Shown here piece by piece: positions 1 through 7,498 of a stretch of DNA of 17,917 nucleotides. Origin of the DNA: Sphingomonadales bacterium (GTDB lineage Bacteria > Bacteroidota > Bacteroidia > UBA7662); NCBI GenBank assembly GCA_016872225.1, contig VHAW01000020.1, positions 1-17,917 on the forward strand, given 5' to 3'. The position numbers and the translations under genes were made by a program. The notes beneath the pieces were generated by a model. That model had not been told where the DNA came from. It did not search any database and worked only from the letters and a program-made list of their open reading frames with translations. Within the stretch, counting starts at the first letter, position 1; every line of letters starts with the position of its first letter.

Positions 1-2
1 AG

Positions 3-818
3 CGCGAGAAAGCCCCGATTCGGTCCCTGCCTTTGTTTTCCATGGGTTCAAGTAAGGCCCTGGTTCTCAAGGTTCCTTATCTCGGCAAATCCTATCAAAG
101 CCGCCGCGATGTGGTGACGATGGTGATCGATGCCTTTGAGGGAACTCTGGTTTTGGCGGTTGCGGCCATGATCCTGGCCACTTTGATGGGTATTGCGATG
201 GGGACCTTGGCGGCCTATACCCGTTCCGGCTGGATTCGATCGCTGCTCATGGGTTTGTCCATGGCCGGGGTAGCGGCGCCATCCTTTTTGATAAGTTTGT
301 TGTTAGCTTATCTCTTGGGCTATGTATGGGGACCATGGACGGGCCTGCCCATGAGCGGTCACTTATGGGAATTAGACCCTTGGAACGGGCCTCAACTTCA
401 ATGGAGAAACCTGGTTCTCCCTGCCTTGACGCTGGGTATTCGCCCCTTGGCCGTGGTGGTTCAGCTGACCAGGGATTCAGTGGGGGATGTTCTGCAGCAA
501 GATTATATTCGGACAGCGAGGGCCAAAGGCTTAACGGAGTTCAAGATATGGAGGCGGCATGTAATGCCAAATGCCTTGAATCCTATCGTTACAGCGCTAT
601 CAGGATGGCTCTCTTCGCTGTTGGCGGGAGCTGTTTTTGTGGAATATGTTTTTGGATGGAAGGGGATGGGTAAAATGACGGTGGATGCTTTGATGGTTTT
701 TGATTTGCCTGTTGTTTTAGGCGTTGTCCTGTGGTCTGGTTTTCTTTTTGTCCTGATCAACAATGTCGTGGATTGGCTGTACACGGTGCTGGATCCCAGG
801 GTACAGTTAAACGCTTAA
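3..818 (+). CDS. ABC transporter permease, DppB/OppB family (5' truncated by window edge)
   Basis: This is an inner-membrane permease subunit of a peptide/nickel-type (DppB/OppB) ABC importer. The reading frame is open to the window edge, and the sequence before the first possible start (a TTG at 33) continues the protein, so the real start and first membrane helix lie outside. The segment LGKSYQSRRDV followed by a hydrophobic stretch matches the part of DppB proteins just before the second helix. About five hydrophobic segments are visible. Near the middle is the EAA loop that contacts the ATPase (DYIRTARAKGLTEFKIWRRH, then MPNAL), which is diagnostic for the family. The end reads LYTVLDPRV, as usual for these permeases. 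The substrate cannot be told from the permease alone, and the partner ATPase and binding protein are not in the window. The family call is secure; peptide specificity is inference. Confidence 0.9.
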   Translation, partial: REKAPIRSLPLFSMGSSKALVLKVPYLGKSYQSRRDVVTMVIDAFEGTLVLAVAAMILATLMGIAMGTLAAYTRSGWIRSLLMGLSMAGVAAPSFLISLLLAYLLGYVWGPWTGLPMSGHLWELDPWNGPQLQWRNLVLPALTLGIRPLAVVVQLTRDSVGDVLQQDYIRTARAKGLTEFKIWRRHVMPNALNPIVTALSGWLSSLLAGAVFVEYVFGWKGMGKMTVDALMVFDLPVVLGVVLWSGFLFVLINNVVDWLYTVLDPRVQLNA

Positions 819-823
819 TCACG

Positions 824-1429
824 ATGGGGCAACCTTCAACAAGCCAGGAAAAAGAAGATACCGATATGCTTCAGCAAAACAGCGATGGGAATGATAAATT
901 ACGGTTTAGACCGGAACGGATTTATTTGGTGGGGATGCCGGGAAGCGGCAAAAGCAGCTCCGGCCGCCTACTGGCCAGGCTTTTGGGGTATGCCTTTGAG
1001 GATTTGGATACAGCGATTGAACAAGCGGCAGGAATGTCGGTGAATGATCTTTTCAATTCCAAAGGAGAGGTATTTTTCAGGGAATTGGAAACGAATTGTT
1101 TAGAGGCGTTCTATACTCGTTCAGATTTGGTTCTGGCTACCGGCGGCGGTGCGGTTTTAAATAATATAGATCGTATGCTACAGCAGGGTTGGGTTCTTTG
1201 GTTGGATATACCGGTGAATGAGTTGATACGTCGTATTTCGGTGGGTGCCGAACGAAGGCCTATGTTTCGTAACCTTTCCAGTGAGAAACTGGAAATGAAG
1301 GTCTGGGAACTTTATCGTCAAAGGCAATCCTTGTACGCCCTCGCTCATCGAAGGGTAAGTGACGAGCAGGCCCTGATAGATTGGGGTCAAAGGATTTTGT
1401 TCTTGCCACGTGTGGACAGGAATCGCTAA
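824..1429 (+). CDS. aroK: Shikimate kinase
   Basis: This cytoplasmic enzyme phosphorylates shikimate with ATP to shikimate 3-phosphate in the chorismate (aromatic amino acid) pathway. From the ATG at 824 the protein has 201 residues. Walker A is GMPGSGKSS (37-45). The shikimate-binding elements are D60/D62 (FEDLD), R86 (FFRELE) and the GGG at 107-109. The lid carries ERRPMF (143-148), and the adenine-contact motif is RQRQSLYALA (165-174). Family members are about 170 residues, so the first 25-30 residues are an extra polar tail. The start is uncertain: the ATG at 824 lies five bases after the permease stop, and an in-frame ATG at 866 would remove 14 residues. The open frame also extends upstream into the permease gene, but that part looks like out-of-frame translation. 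The spacing suggests co-transcription with the permease. All key residues are present. Confidence 0.93.
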   Translation: MGQPSTSQEKEDTDMLQQNSDGNDKLRFRPERIYLVGMPGSGKSSSGRLLARLLGYAFEDLDTAIEQAAGMSVNDLFNSKGEVFFRELETNCLEAFYTRSDLVLATGGGAVLNNIDRMLQQGWVLWLDIPVNELIRRISVGAERRPMFRNLSSEKLEMKVWELYRQRQSLYALAHRRVSDEQALIDWGQRILFLPRVDRNR

Positions 1430-1473
1430 GGTTGCTTCGGCGGAAAGGACCGGTGTTGAACTAAATTCGTGCC

Positions 1474-3864
1474 GTGAATTGGTTGGATGATTTGAACCCT
1501 GCTCAGAGGGGAGCGGTGGAATGCGGTGAAGGACCTGTGATGATTGTCGCGGGTGCCGGGTCCGGCAAAACACGGGTTTTGACTTACCGAATTGCCTATT
1601 TGATCCAACAAGGTGAGGACCCTTTTCAGATATTAGCCCTAACCTTCACCAACAAGGCAGCAGGGGAAATGAGGGAGCGTATCGAGGCTTTGATTGGGCC
1701 CCGAGCCAAATCTCTTTGGATGGGTACCTTTCATTCGGTTTTTGCGAGAATACTTCGCCGCCATGCAGAATTGCTGGGCTACCCCACCAATTTCACCATT
1801 TACGATGCTGACGATAGCAAATCCTTAATCAAAAACATTATTAGGGACTTGGATCTGGATGATGCGTATTACAAGGCTTCCAACCTCTACGCTCGTATTT
1901 CTTCGGCCAAAAATTCCATGATCCTGGTAGAGGATTATGCGGGCGATGCCGCGTTAATCGCGGGGGACAAGGCGGCTGGAAGGCCTCGTTTTGTGGAGGT
2001 TTATCGGATGTATGTGGAGCGTTGCCGGCGATCAGGGGCCATGGATTTTGATGATTTGCTCTTGAATATTTTTAGGCTCTTGGAGCAATATCCGGAGGTT
2101 CTGAATTTGTACCAGGTCCAATTCAAATATGTATTAGTGGATGAGTTTCAGGACACCAACAGGGTTCAATACCGCATCATACGTTTGTTGTCTGCTATGC
2201 ATCGTAACATATGCTTGGTGGGCGACGATGCGCAAAGCATCTACGCTTTCCGCGGCGCAGTGATTGACAATATCCTGAATGTTCATAAGGATTATCCAGA
2301 ATTGCAGACTTTTCGACTAGAACAAAACTACCGATCCACCGGTACGATTGTGGGAGCTTCGGCTTCCATTATCGTGCAAAACAATAAACAAATTCCTAAG
2401 GAATTGTGGACCCAAAATCCCGCCGGAGATTTGATTCGCCTGATGCGATGCGTGAGTGATAACGAAGAGGGTAAGCATATTGCGGCCGAATTGCACGCCG
2501 CCAAGCATCAATATCATCTGAACAACAAGGACTTTGCCATTCTTTATCGAACCAATGCGCAATCGAGGGCCTTTGAAGAGGCCTTGCGTAGGCAGAATAT
2601 TCCCTATAAAGTCATCGGTGGGGTGAGCTTCTATCAGCGCAAAGAAGTCAAAGATTTTCTGGCTTACCTGCGACTCGTAGTGAATCATGCGGACGAAGAG
2701 GCTTTACGAAGAGTGATCAACTACCCCGCGAGGGGAATAGGACGAACCTCGATGGATAAATGGATCTTGGAAGCGGATCGCGAGGGTTTCACCTTGTGGC
2801 AAATGCTGGTTGCTATGGAGCAGGGGCATCCGTTGGGGGGATCATTGGGAGCATCCGGACGCAAAATGGCGGATTTCGCAAGGGCGGTACAAGTTTGGGC
2901 TGTGACGGCACAGCGCGACAATGCCATCGCCCTCGCAAGGCAAGTTTGGAAACAATCGGGGTTGCATGCCGAGCTTCAAACCGATACCACCATCGAAGGG
3001 GTGAATCGTCTCCAGAACGTGGAAGAACTGCTTAATGCGATCGAAGAATTTTGCGAGTCTGATGAGGCGGTACCCGATGCCGTTACCGGAGAAGATGACC
3101 GCAGCATCGGTGCTTTCTTGCAACATATTGCCTTGTTGACTTCAGCGGATGAAAACGGTGAAGACACGAACCGGGATTATGTAAGCATGATGACCGTGCA
3201 TCAGGCCAAGGGCTTGGAATTTGAACATGTTTTTGTGGTGGGCCTGGAGGAAGATTTGTTTCCTTCGTCTATGGCACGAGATAGCCGCTCAGACCTGGAA
3301 GAGGAAAGGAGGCTTTTTTATGTGGCCCTCACGAGGGCTCGACGCCGATTGTACCTTAGTTTTGCCTTGACGCGATTTCGTTTTGGTAATTTGTGTTACG
3401 GAGAGCCAAGTCGCTTCCTTTTCGAGATGGATCCGAAGTTTTTGGAGCAACCTTCTTTGTTGCGGACCAGTTCGCCGAGTTTGGGTAATGGTGCAGGCTT
3501 CTTGGGGGGATCAGGGGTTGGCTCCGGTCTGCCCCGCTCTGTTGCTCAGCATGGTAAGAGGAACCTGTACCCTTTCGCCCAAACCCGTTCAAAAACAGGT
3601 CAAGGCACGGGTTCGCCAAGATTTCCTACCTTGGGTTCGGCGGCTAAATCCGTTTTAAAACCGCATACCGAAGCCACAGGGCTTGGCGATGATCCGGCCT
3701 CGTTCATGGTAGGTGACCGTGTGGAGCATTTTCGCTTTGGGGAAGGTCGAATTGAGCAGTTGGAGGGCTGTTTTCCCGATACCAAGGCAACGATTATCTT
3801 TGAGCGGCATGGGACTAAGCAAATTCTTCTCAAATTTGCCCGCCTCACCAAAATATCCGAATAG
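1474..3864 (+). CDS. uvrD: UvrD/PcrA-type superfamily 1 DNA helicase
   Basis: This is an ATP-dependent 3'-5' DNA helicase of the UvrD/PcrA group, acting in nucleotide excision and mismatch repair and in removing proteins from DNA. The 796 residues contain all SF1A motifs: Q motif LNPAQ (7-11), Walker A AGAGSGKT (26-33), motif Ia LTFTNKAAGEMRER, motif II VDEFQDTN (D223-D227), motif III GDDAQSIYAFRGA, motif IV LEQNYRS, motif V TVHQAKGLEFEHVFVVGLEE, and motif VI YVALTRARRR (from 616). A Gly/Ser-rich linker (about 665-740) leads to the C-terminal Tudor-like domain of PcrA/UvrD (VGDRVEHFRFGEG, about 745-796). The start is a GTG at 1474; an in-frame TAA at 1462 rules out an earlier one. The stop TAG belongs to the first copy of a 12-bp tandem repeat. 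The choice between the names uvrD and pcrA is conventional. Confidence 0.97.
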   Translation: MNWLDDLNPAQRGAVECGEGPVMIVAGAGSGKTRVLTYRIAYLIQQGEDPFQILALTFTNKAAGEMRERIEALIGPRAKSLWMGTFHSVFARILRRHAELLGYPTNFTIYDADDSKSLIKNIIRDLDLDDAYYKASNLYARISSAKNSMILVEDYAGDAALIAGDKAAGRPRFVEVYRMYVERCRRSGAMDFDDLLLNIFRLLEQYPEVLNLYQVQFKYVLVDEFQDTNRVQYRIIRLLSAMHRNICLVGDDAQSIYAFRGAVIDNILNVHKDYPELQTFRLEQNYRSTGTIVGASASIIVQNNKQIPKELWTQNPAGDLIRLMRCVSDNEEGKHIAAELHAAKHQYHLNNKDFAILYRTNAQSRAFEEALRRQNIPYKVIGGVSFYQRKEVKDFLAYLRLVVNHADEEALRRVINYPARGIGRTSMDKWILEADREGFTLWQMLVAMEQGHPLGGSLGASGRKMADFARAVQVWAVTAQRDNAIALARQVWKQSGLHAELQTDTTIEGVNRLQNVEELLNAIEEFCESDEAVPDAVTGEDDRSIGAFLQHIALLTSADENGEDTNRDYVSMMTVHQAKGLEFEHVFVVGLEEDLFPSSMARDSRSDLEEERRLFYVALTRARRRLYLSFALTRFRFGNLCYGEPSRFLFEMDPKFLEQPSLLRTSSPSLGNGAGFLGGSGVGSGLPRSVAQHGKRNLYPFAQTRSKTGQGTGSPRFPTLGSAAKSVLKPHTEATGLGDDPASFMVGDRVEHFRFGEGRIEQLEGCFPDTKATIIFERHGTKQILLKFARLTKISE

Positions 3865-3922
3865 TTCCCCGAATAGTTCCCCGAATAGTTCCCCGAATAG
3901 TTCCCCGAATAGTTCCCAGAAT
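3857..3922 (+). repeat. 12-bp tandem repeat spanning the helicase stop codon
   Basis: Five perfect head-to-tail copies of CCGAATAGTTCC occupy 3857-3916, followed by a partial degenerate copy (CAGAAT). The first copy contains the helicase stop codon at 3862-3864. Because the unit is a multiple of three, each copy repeats a TAG in the helicase frame (3874, 3886, 3898, 3910). The repeat ends about 40 bases before the DUF4290 gene. In another frame it would read Ser-Pro-Asn-Ser repeats, which I take as incidental. The pattern suggests slippage expansion starting from the gene end. Confidence 0.97.
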
Positions 3923-3962
3923 CCTTTTTCCTGAATCGACCAACCCCCAAATTCAAAGCGTT

Positions 3963-4592
3963 ATGGAGTACAATACCGTCCGACCCTTGCTTCGCGTTCC
4001 CGAATACGGCAGGGGTATTCATTCCATGGCCCAACACTTGCGGACCATTGAGGACAAGGCAGAACGCACAAAGGCGGCCCAAACCTTGATCGAAGTGATG
4101 CAGCAGCTGCACGGCGGATTCAGGGAAGGATCGGATTACCAACAAAAATTATGGGACCATCTTTTTATGATGGCAGGGAAGGATTTGGACCTTGATGCAC
4201 CGTATCCTAAGCCTGAACATAGTCTGGTTTTCAAGCCCCAAGCAAGGATTCCTTACCCCAATCGCAATATCAAAATTAGGCATTATGGGCAATTTGTTGA
4301 AACAATGATTGCCACCGCTATTGCCCTTGAAGAAGGCGAAGAACGCAAAGCCTTTTGCGAGGCGATTGCAAATTTCATGAAAATGAGTTATCGCAATTGG
4401 AATAAGGTGATGCTTAACGACGAAGTTGTATTTGAGGATCTGCGTAAATTATCCGGAGATCAAATTCTTTTAAGTACTGAAGACACGGTATTAGAAACCA
4501 AATTTGCACCACTGCCCACCAACCATGAATTTGGTCGAAGCAAAAAGTCTTTCAAGAAAAAGCCCTTTTACAAAAAGAAATTCAGATCTTAA
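3963..4592 (+). CDS. DUF4290 domain-containing protein
   Basis: This 209-residue protein belongs to the Bacteroidota family DUF4290, whose function is unknown. Recognition rests on the N-terminus MEYNTVRPLLRVPEYGR, the central stretch IKIRHYGQFVETMI, and its position just before murA, an arrangement I recall from other Bacteroidota. The sequence is soluble and mostly helical in appearance, with no signal peptide or membrane segment. It ends in a very basic tail (about 191-209, with KKSFKKKPFYKKKFRS), which could bind nucleic acid or an acidic partner; that is inference. The stop TAA shares its last A with the ATG of murA, indicating translational coupling. The gene is likely in one operon with murA, but no enzymatic motif points to a cell-wall role. 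Confidence 0.9.
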   Translation: MEYNTVRPLLRVPEYGRGIHSMAQHLRTIEDKAERTKAAQTLIEVMQQLHGGFREGSDYQQKLWDHLFMMAGKDLDLDAPYPKPEHSLVFKPQARIPYPNRNIKIRHYGQFVETMIATAIALEEGEERKAFCEAIANFMKMSYRNWNKVMLNDEVVFEDLRKLSGDQILLSTEDTVLETKFAPLPTNHEFGRSKKSFKKKPFYKKKFRS

Positions 4593-5917
4593 TGAACCCA
4601 TCCAGACGCGATACATTGGTGGTGGAAGGGGGGCATACCCTCTCGGGCCATATTACCCCCCAAGGCGCCAAAAACGAGGCCTTGCAGATTCTAGCTGCTG
4701 TCTTGCTCACCGAAGAGCCGGTTACTTTGCATCGTTTGCCGAATATATTGGATGTCAGGCATTTGATTGATTTGCTCCAAGGCTTAGGGGTGAAGGTGGA
4801 GGATTTTGGTCAGGGCTCTATGCGTTTTACGGCCAATTGTTTGGATACTTCCTTTCTTAAGGGTGAGGTCTTTAGGCAAGGAGGTGCAGGGTTGAGGGGT
4901 TCCATCATGCTTCTGGGCCCATTGCTTGCCCGGCAAGGATGGTCGATAGCCCCCCGGCCTGGCGGCGACAAAATCGGACGCCGTCGATTGGATACTCACT
5001 TCATGGGGCTTCAGGCTCTTGGGGCCAAGTTGGTTCCTGCGCATGAAGGAGGTCTATACCGGGTAGAGGCAAGCAAATTGAAAGGAACTCATATTTTGTT
5101 GGACGAGGCTTCAGTTACAGGAACGGCGAATGTGGTGATGGCAGCTTCTTTGGCGAAAGGTGTTACAACGATTTACAACGCGGCGTGCGAGCCTTATATT
5201 CAGCAGCTTTGCCGATTGATTAACGCTATGGGGGGAGGTGTTGACCCAGACTCCATCGGCTCAAATTTATTGCGTATTGAGGGAGTGGATCGCCTTCATG
5301 GGGCAGAGCACAGGCTGCTTCCGGATATGATTGAAGTGGGGAGCTTCATGGGATTGGCGGCGATGACGCGTTCATCCTTGCGGATTCAAGACGCCGCCCC
5401 TGCCGCACTAGGGATTATTCCCGACGTGTTTCGACGCATGGGACTGCAGGTGGAAATCCAAGGAGAAGACTTGTGGATCCCTCAACAGGATCATTACACG
5501 ATCGATCACTTTATGGATGGCTCTATACTTACTGTATCTGATGCCCCATGGCCTGGATTTACACCGGATTTGTTGAGCGTGGTTTTGGTGATGGCGACGC
5601 AGGCCAAAGGTTCGGTGCTTATTCATCAGAAAATGTTCGAAAGTCGCTTGTTCTTTGTAGACAAGCTTATTGATATGGGGGCCCAAATTATTTTATGCGA
5701 TCCGCATCGGGCCACGGTCATTGGCTTGGATCATGCCTATCCGTTACGAGGCATTCAAATGACTTCGCCGGATATCCGAGCCGGGGTTGCCTTGTTAATT
5801 GCAGCGCTGTCCGCCCAGGGTACCAGTCACATTGACAATGCCTTTCAGATTGATCGGGGCTACGAGCATATTGTGGATCGGTTGAGTGCTTTGGGGGCTC
5901 ATTTGCATCGCATTTGA
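4592..5917 (+). CDS. murA: UDP-N-acetylglucosamine 1-carboxyvinyltransferase (MurA), Asp-type active site
   Basis: This cytoplasmic enzyme makes the first committed step of peptidoglycan synthesis by transferring enolpyruvate from phosphoenolpyruvate to UDP-GlcNAc. It has 441 residues, slightly longer than the usual 420 or so. Substrate residues are present: K27/N28 in GAKNEA (E. coli Lys22/Asn23), D326 in WPGFTPD (E. coli Asp305) and R396 in PDIRAG (E. coli Arg397). The catalytic loop reads PGGDKIGRRR, so D126 replaces the Cys115 of E. coli that fosfomycin alkylates. The same Cys-to-Asp state is known in Mycobacterium tuberculosis, Chlamydia and Borrelia MurA and gives fosfomycin insensitivity there. 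The enzyme is expected to be active, since Asp supports catalysis in those proteins. The ATG overlaps the stop of the DUF4290 gene by one base. The ndk promoter overlaps the murA stop codon. Confidence 0.96.
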   Translation: MNPSRRDTLVVEGGHTLSGHITPQGAKNEALQILAAVLLTEEPVTLHRLPNILDVRHLIDLLQGLGVKVEDFGQGSMRFTANCLDTSFLKGEVFRQGGAGLRGSIMLLGPLLARQGWSIAPRPGGDKIGRRRLDTHFMGLQALGAKLVPAHEGGLYRVEASKLKGTHILLDEASVTGTANVVMAASLAKGVTTIYNAACEPYIQQLCRLINAMGGGVDPDSIGSNLLRIEGVDRLHGAEHRLLPDMIEVGSFMGLAAMTRSSLRIQDAAPAALGIIPDVFRRMGLQVEIQGEDLWIPQQDHYTIDHFMDGSILTVSDAPWPGFTPDLLSVVLVMATQAKGSVLIHQKMFESRLFFVDKLIDMGAQIILCDPHRATVIGLDHAYPLRGIQMTSPDIRAGVALLIAALSAQGTSHIDNAFQIDRGYEHIVDRLSALGAHLHRI

Positions 5918-5944
5918 TTTTGGCTCAAGGCTGACCTATCTTCG
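5913..5944 (+). promoter_or_regulatory. Bacteroidota-type promoter of ndk
   Basis: A -33 element TTTG (5913-5916) is followed after 20 bases by TATCTTCG (5937-5944), one mismatch from the Bacteroidota -7 consensus TAnnTTTG. The ndk ATG is 16 bases further on, giving a very short leader. The -33 element overlaps the murA stop codon. The call rests on motif and spacing only. Confidence 0.6.
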
Positions 5945-5960
5945 CGGCCGAAAATTTACT

Positions 5961-6380
5961 ATGGCAACCAATATTACTTTCACGATGATCAAGCCCGATG
6001 CGATGGCAGATGGGCATATGGGCAAAATCATTGCTCAAATTCAGGCTGCAGGCTTTCGTTTCAAGGCCTTGAAAATGACCCGTTTGAGTCAGGCGCAGGC
6101 CGAGGCCTTCTATGCGGTCCATGCTGCGAGGCCGTTCTACGGCGAATTGGTAGGCTTCATGTCTTCTGGGCCCATTGTGGCCGCCGTGTTGGAGAAAGAG
6201 AATGCTGTTGCCGAATTCCGTGCTTTGATCGGCGCAACGAACCCAGCAGAGGCCACGGAAGGCACCGTGCGCAAACTCTACGCCCGTAACATTGGCGAGA
6301 ATGCTATTCATGGAAGCGATAGCGATGAGAATGCAGCCATCGAAGCGGCTTTCTTCTTTTCAGGACTCGAAAGAGCCTGA
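5961..6380 (+). CDS. ndk: Nucleoside diphosphate kinase
   Basis: This cytoplasmic enzyme exchanges the terminal phosphate between nucleoside tri- and diphosphates through a phosphohistidine, balancing NTP and dNTP pools. From the ATG at 5961 it has 139 residues, the normal length. The N-terminus TFTMIKPDAM is the family signature. The active-site segment NIGENAIHGSDSDENA carries the catalytic H117, and the nucleotide-binding KPDA and R/N residues are in place. An open frame extends 25 residues upstream, but that part overlaps the murA end and promoter and is not homologous to Ndk, so it is excluded. A promoter directly before it suggests its own transcript. The last 50-60 bases are shared, in another frame, with the start of the FAD oxidoreductase gene. 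Confidence 0.97.
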   Translation: MATNITFTMIKPDAMADGHMGKIIAQIQAAGFRFKALKMTRLSQAQAEAFYAVHAARPFYGELVGFMSSGPIVAAVLEKENAVAEFRALIGATNPAEATEGTVRKLYARNIGENAIHGSDSDENAAIEAAFFFSGLERA

Positions 6381-7467
6381 TACCAACCGATCGGTTGTGA
6401 TCGTTGGTGCCGGCTTGGCAGGCACCATCTTGGGTCGCACGCTGGAACGAAGAGGAATTTCCATTCAAATTTGGGATCAACCTAGCCCTGGCGCGGCAAG
6501 TCAGGTCGCTGCGGGGATTTGGTGTCCCATCAATTTTCACCGTTTAATTCCTGGATGGAGGGTGGAGGAGGCTGTTCCGAAGATGTTGGCTTTTTTTGGC
6601 GAGGAAGAGCGTAGGCTGGGTCTCAAATTTTTGCATCCAATACCTTATTGGAAGCCGCTCATCGAGGACGAGCAGGTTATGCATTGGCGTCGAAAAATCG
6701 AGGAGTATCCCGATTGGCTGGACCTCAGAGAAGGGGATGATTACACCAACTTATTGAATCGGGTTTGCCAACATTGGGATGTCAGGGCGTGGGGGGTGAT
6801 TAAGGCATCCGGTTGGTTTGATGTTGAGCGCTACCTGTATGCTTGCCGTGAAGATTGGGTTCATAAAGGTTGCCTGCATGAAGGCTTTTATCCGGAAAAA
6901 AATTCGAAAGAAAATCCAACGGATGGCGCCCCCCCGACCGTCGTGGATGCTAGAGGGTTTTATGCGTGGCAGGAACTTCAAGAAAAGCGTCGGCACCAGG
7001 CTTACCATGATGAGCATCCTCCCAAAAGGTCGGTGGCCTCTATGCGTCCTGCCCAGGGCGAGTTGGTGGAATTTGAGCTGGAAGGTTGGCCCGAAGACAT
7101 TATGCTCAAGAAAGAATTATTCATCCAGCCGTTGGGTCATAATCGTTTCAGGGCCGGCGCCACCTTTGAGTGGAATCTTTTGTCACCCGTGCCCACGGTG
7201 GGGGGAAGAGAGCGATTGAATGCCGATTTGCAGAAAATGTTAGGGTCATGGTGGCCTAAGGCAAGAAATCTGCAATACAAGGCGGGTATTCGGCCGTCTT
7301 CCCATGATCGGAGACCGTACGTGGGCGCTGATTCCTCTATGGTCAATCGATTTGTTTTTAACGGTTTTGGAGCCAAAGGTGTGCTCCTTGCCCCCATGAT
7401 GGCAGAAGAATTGGTCAACGCAATGATAAGCCGCCAACCCCTGCATCCAGAGGCGGCGGTTGGCTAA
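6325..7467 (+). CDS. FAD-dependent oxidoreductase (DAO family)
   Basis: This is a flavin enzyme of the D-amino-acid oxidase/glycine oxidase (DAO) superfamily, about 380 residues, probably cytoplasmic. The Rossmann motif VVIVGAGLAG (G28, G30, G33) is followed by an acidic residue at the end of the second strand (D51), as needed for FAD binding. Near the C-terminus GIRPSSHDRRPYVG and GFGAKGVLLAP match the FAD-contacting end of the family. The substrate is unknown: the substrate-side sequence (for example AAGIWCPINFHR) does not point to a known amino acid. No signal peptide or membrane segment is seen. The start is uncertain: ATGs at 6325 and 6331 both lie inside the end of ndk in another frame, earlier ATGs at 6292 and 6310 would enlarge the overlap, and no start exists between ndk's end and the FAD motif except a GTG within the motif itself. 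Co-transcription with ndk is likely. Confidence 0.85.
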   Translation: MRMQPSKRLSSFQDSKEPDTNRSVVIVGAGLAGTILGRTLERRGISIQIWDQPSPGAASQVAAGIWCPINFHRLIPGWRVEEAVPKMLAFFGEEERRLGLKFLHPIPYWKPLIEDEQVMHWRRKIEEYPDWLDLREGDDYTNLLNRVCQHWDVRAWGVIKASGWFDVERYLYACREDWVHKGCLHEGFYPEKNSKENPTDGAPPTVVDARGFYAWQELQEKRRHQAYHDEHPPKRSVASMRPAQGELVEFELEGWPEDIMLKKELFIQPLGHNRFRAGATFEWNLLSPVPTVGGRERLNADLQKMLGSWWPKARNLQYKAGIRPSSHDRRPYVGADSSMVNRFVFNGFGAKGVLLAPMMAEELVNAMISRQPLHPEAAVG

Positions 7468-7469
7468 TG

Positions 7470-7498
7470 CCGGTCATAATTCAATTTAATGTTACCGG
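7470..7498. terminator. Possible weak bidirectional terminator
   Basis: The gap between the convergent FAD oxidoreductase and epimerase genes is only 24 bases. An inverted repeat (CCGGT at 7470-7474, ACCGG at 7494-7498) with AT-rich sequence between could form a hairpin usable from both sides. The stem is only five pairs plus scattered pairs and there is no clear T-run, so the call is weak. Confidence 0.25.

Noticed and set aside
326..673. 115-residue open frame within the permease gene
   Set aside because: It is an out-of-frame reading inside a clearly conserved ABC permease gene.
731..823. N-terminal extension of shikimate kinase into the permease gene
   Set aside because: These residues are the permease end read in another frame and do not resemble the kinase family; later ATGs fit better.
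1462..1469. TAAATTCG as a -7 promoter element for the helicase gene
   Set aside because: It is only five bases from the GTG start and has no -33 element at the right distance.
3857..3922. Tandem repeat as a CRISPR array or phase-variation switch
   Set aside because: There are no spacers between the units, and a 12-bp unit cannot shift the reading frame.
3713..3934. Open frame ending in SPNS repeats
   Set aside because: It overlaps the conserved Tudor-like end of the helicase in another frame and has no independent support.
3600..4145. 181-residue minus-strand open frame with NYSG repeats
   Set aside because: It is the antisense reading of the 12-bp tandem repeat plus the helicase and DUF4290 genes; the repeats are a by-product.
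5886..5960. 25-residue N-terminal extension of Ndk
   Set aside because: It overlaps the murA end and the promoter, while the ATG at 5961 gives the standard 139-residue protein.
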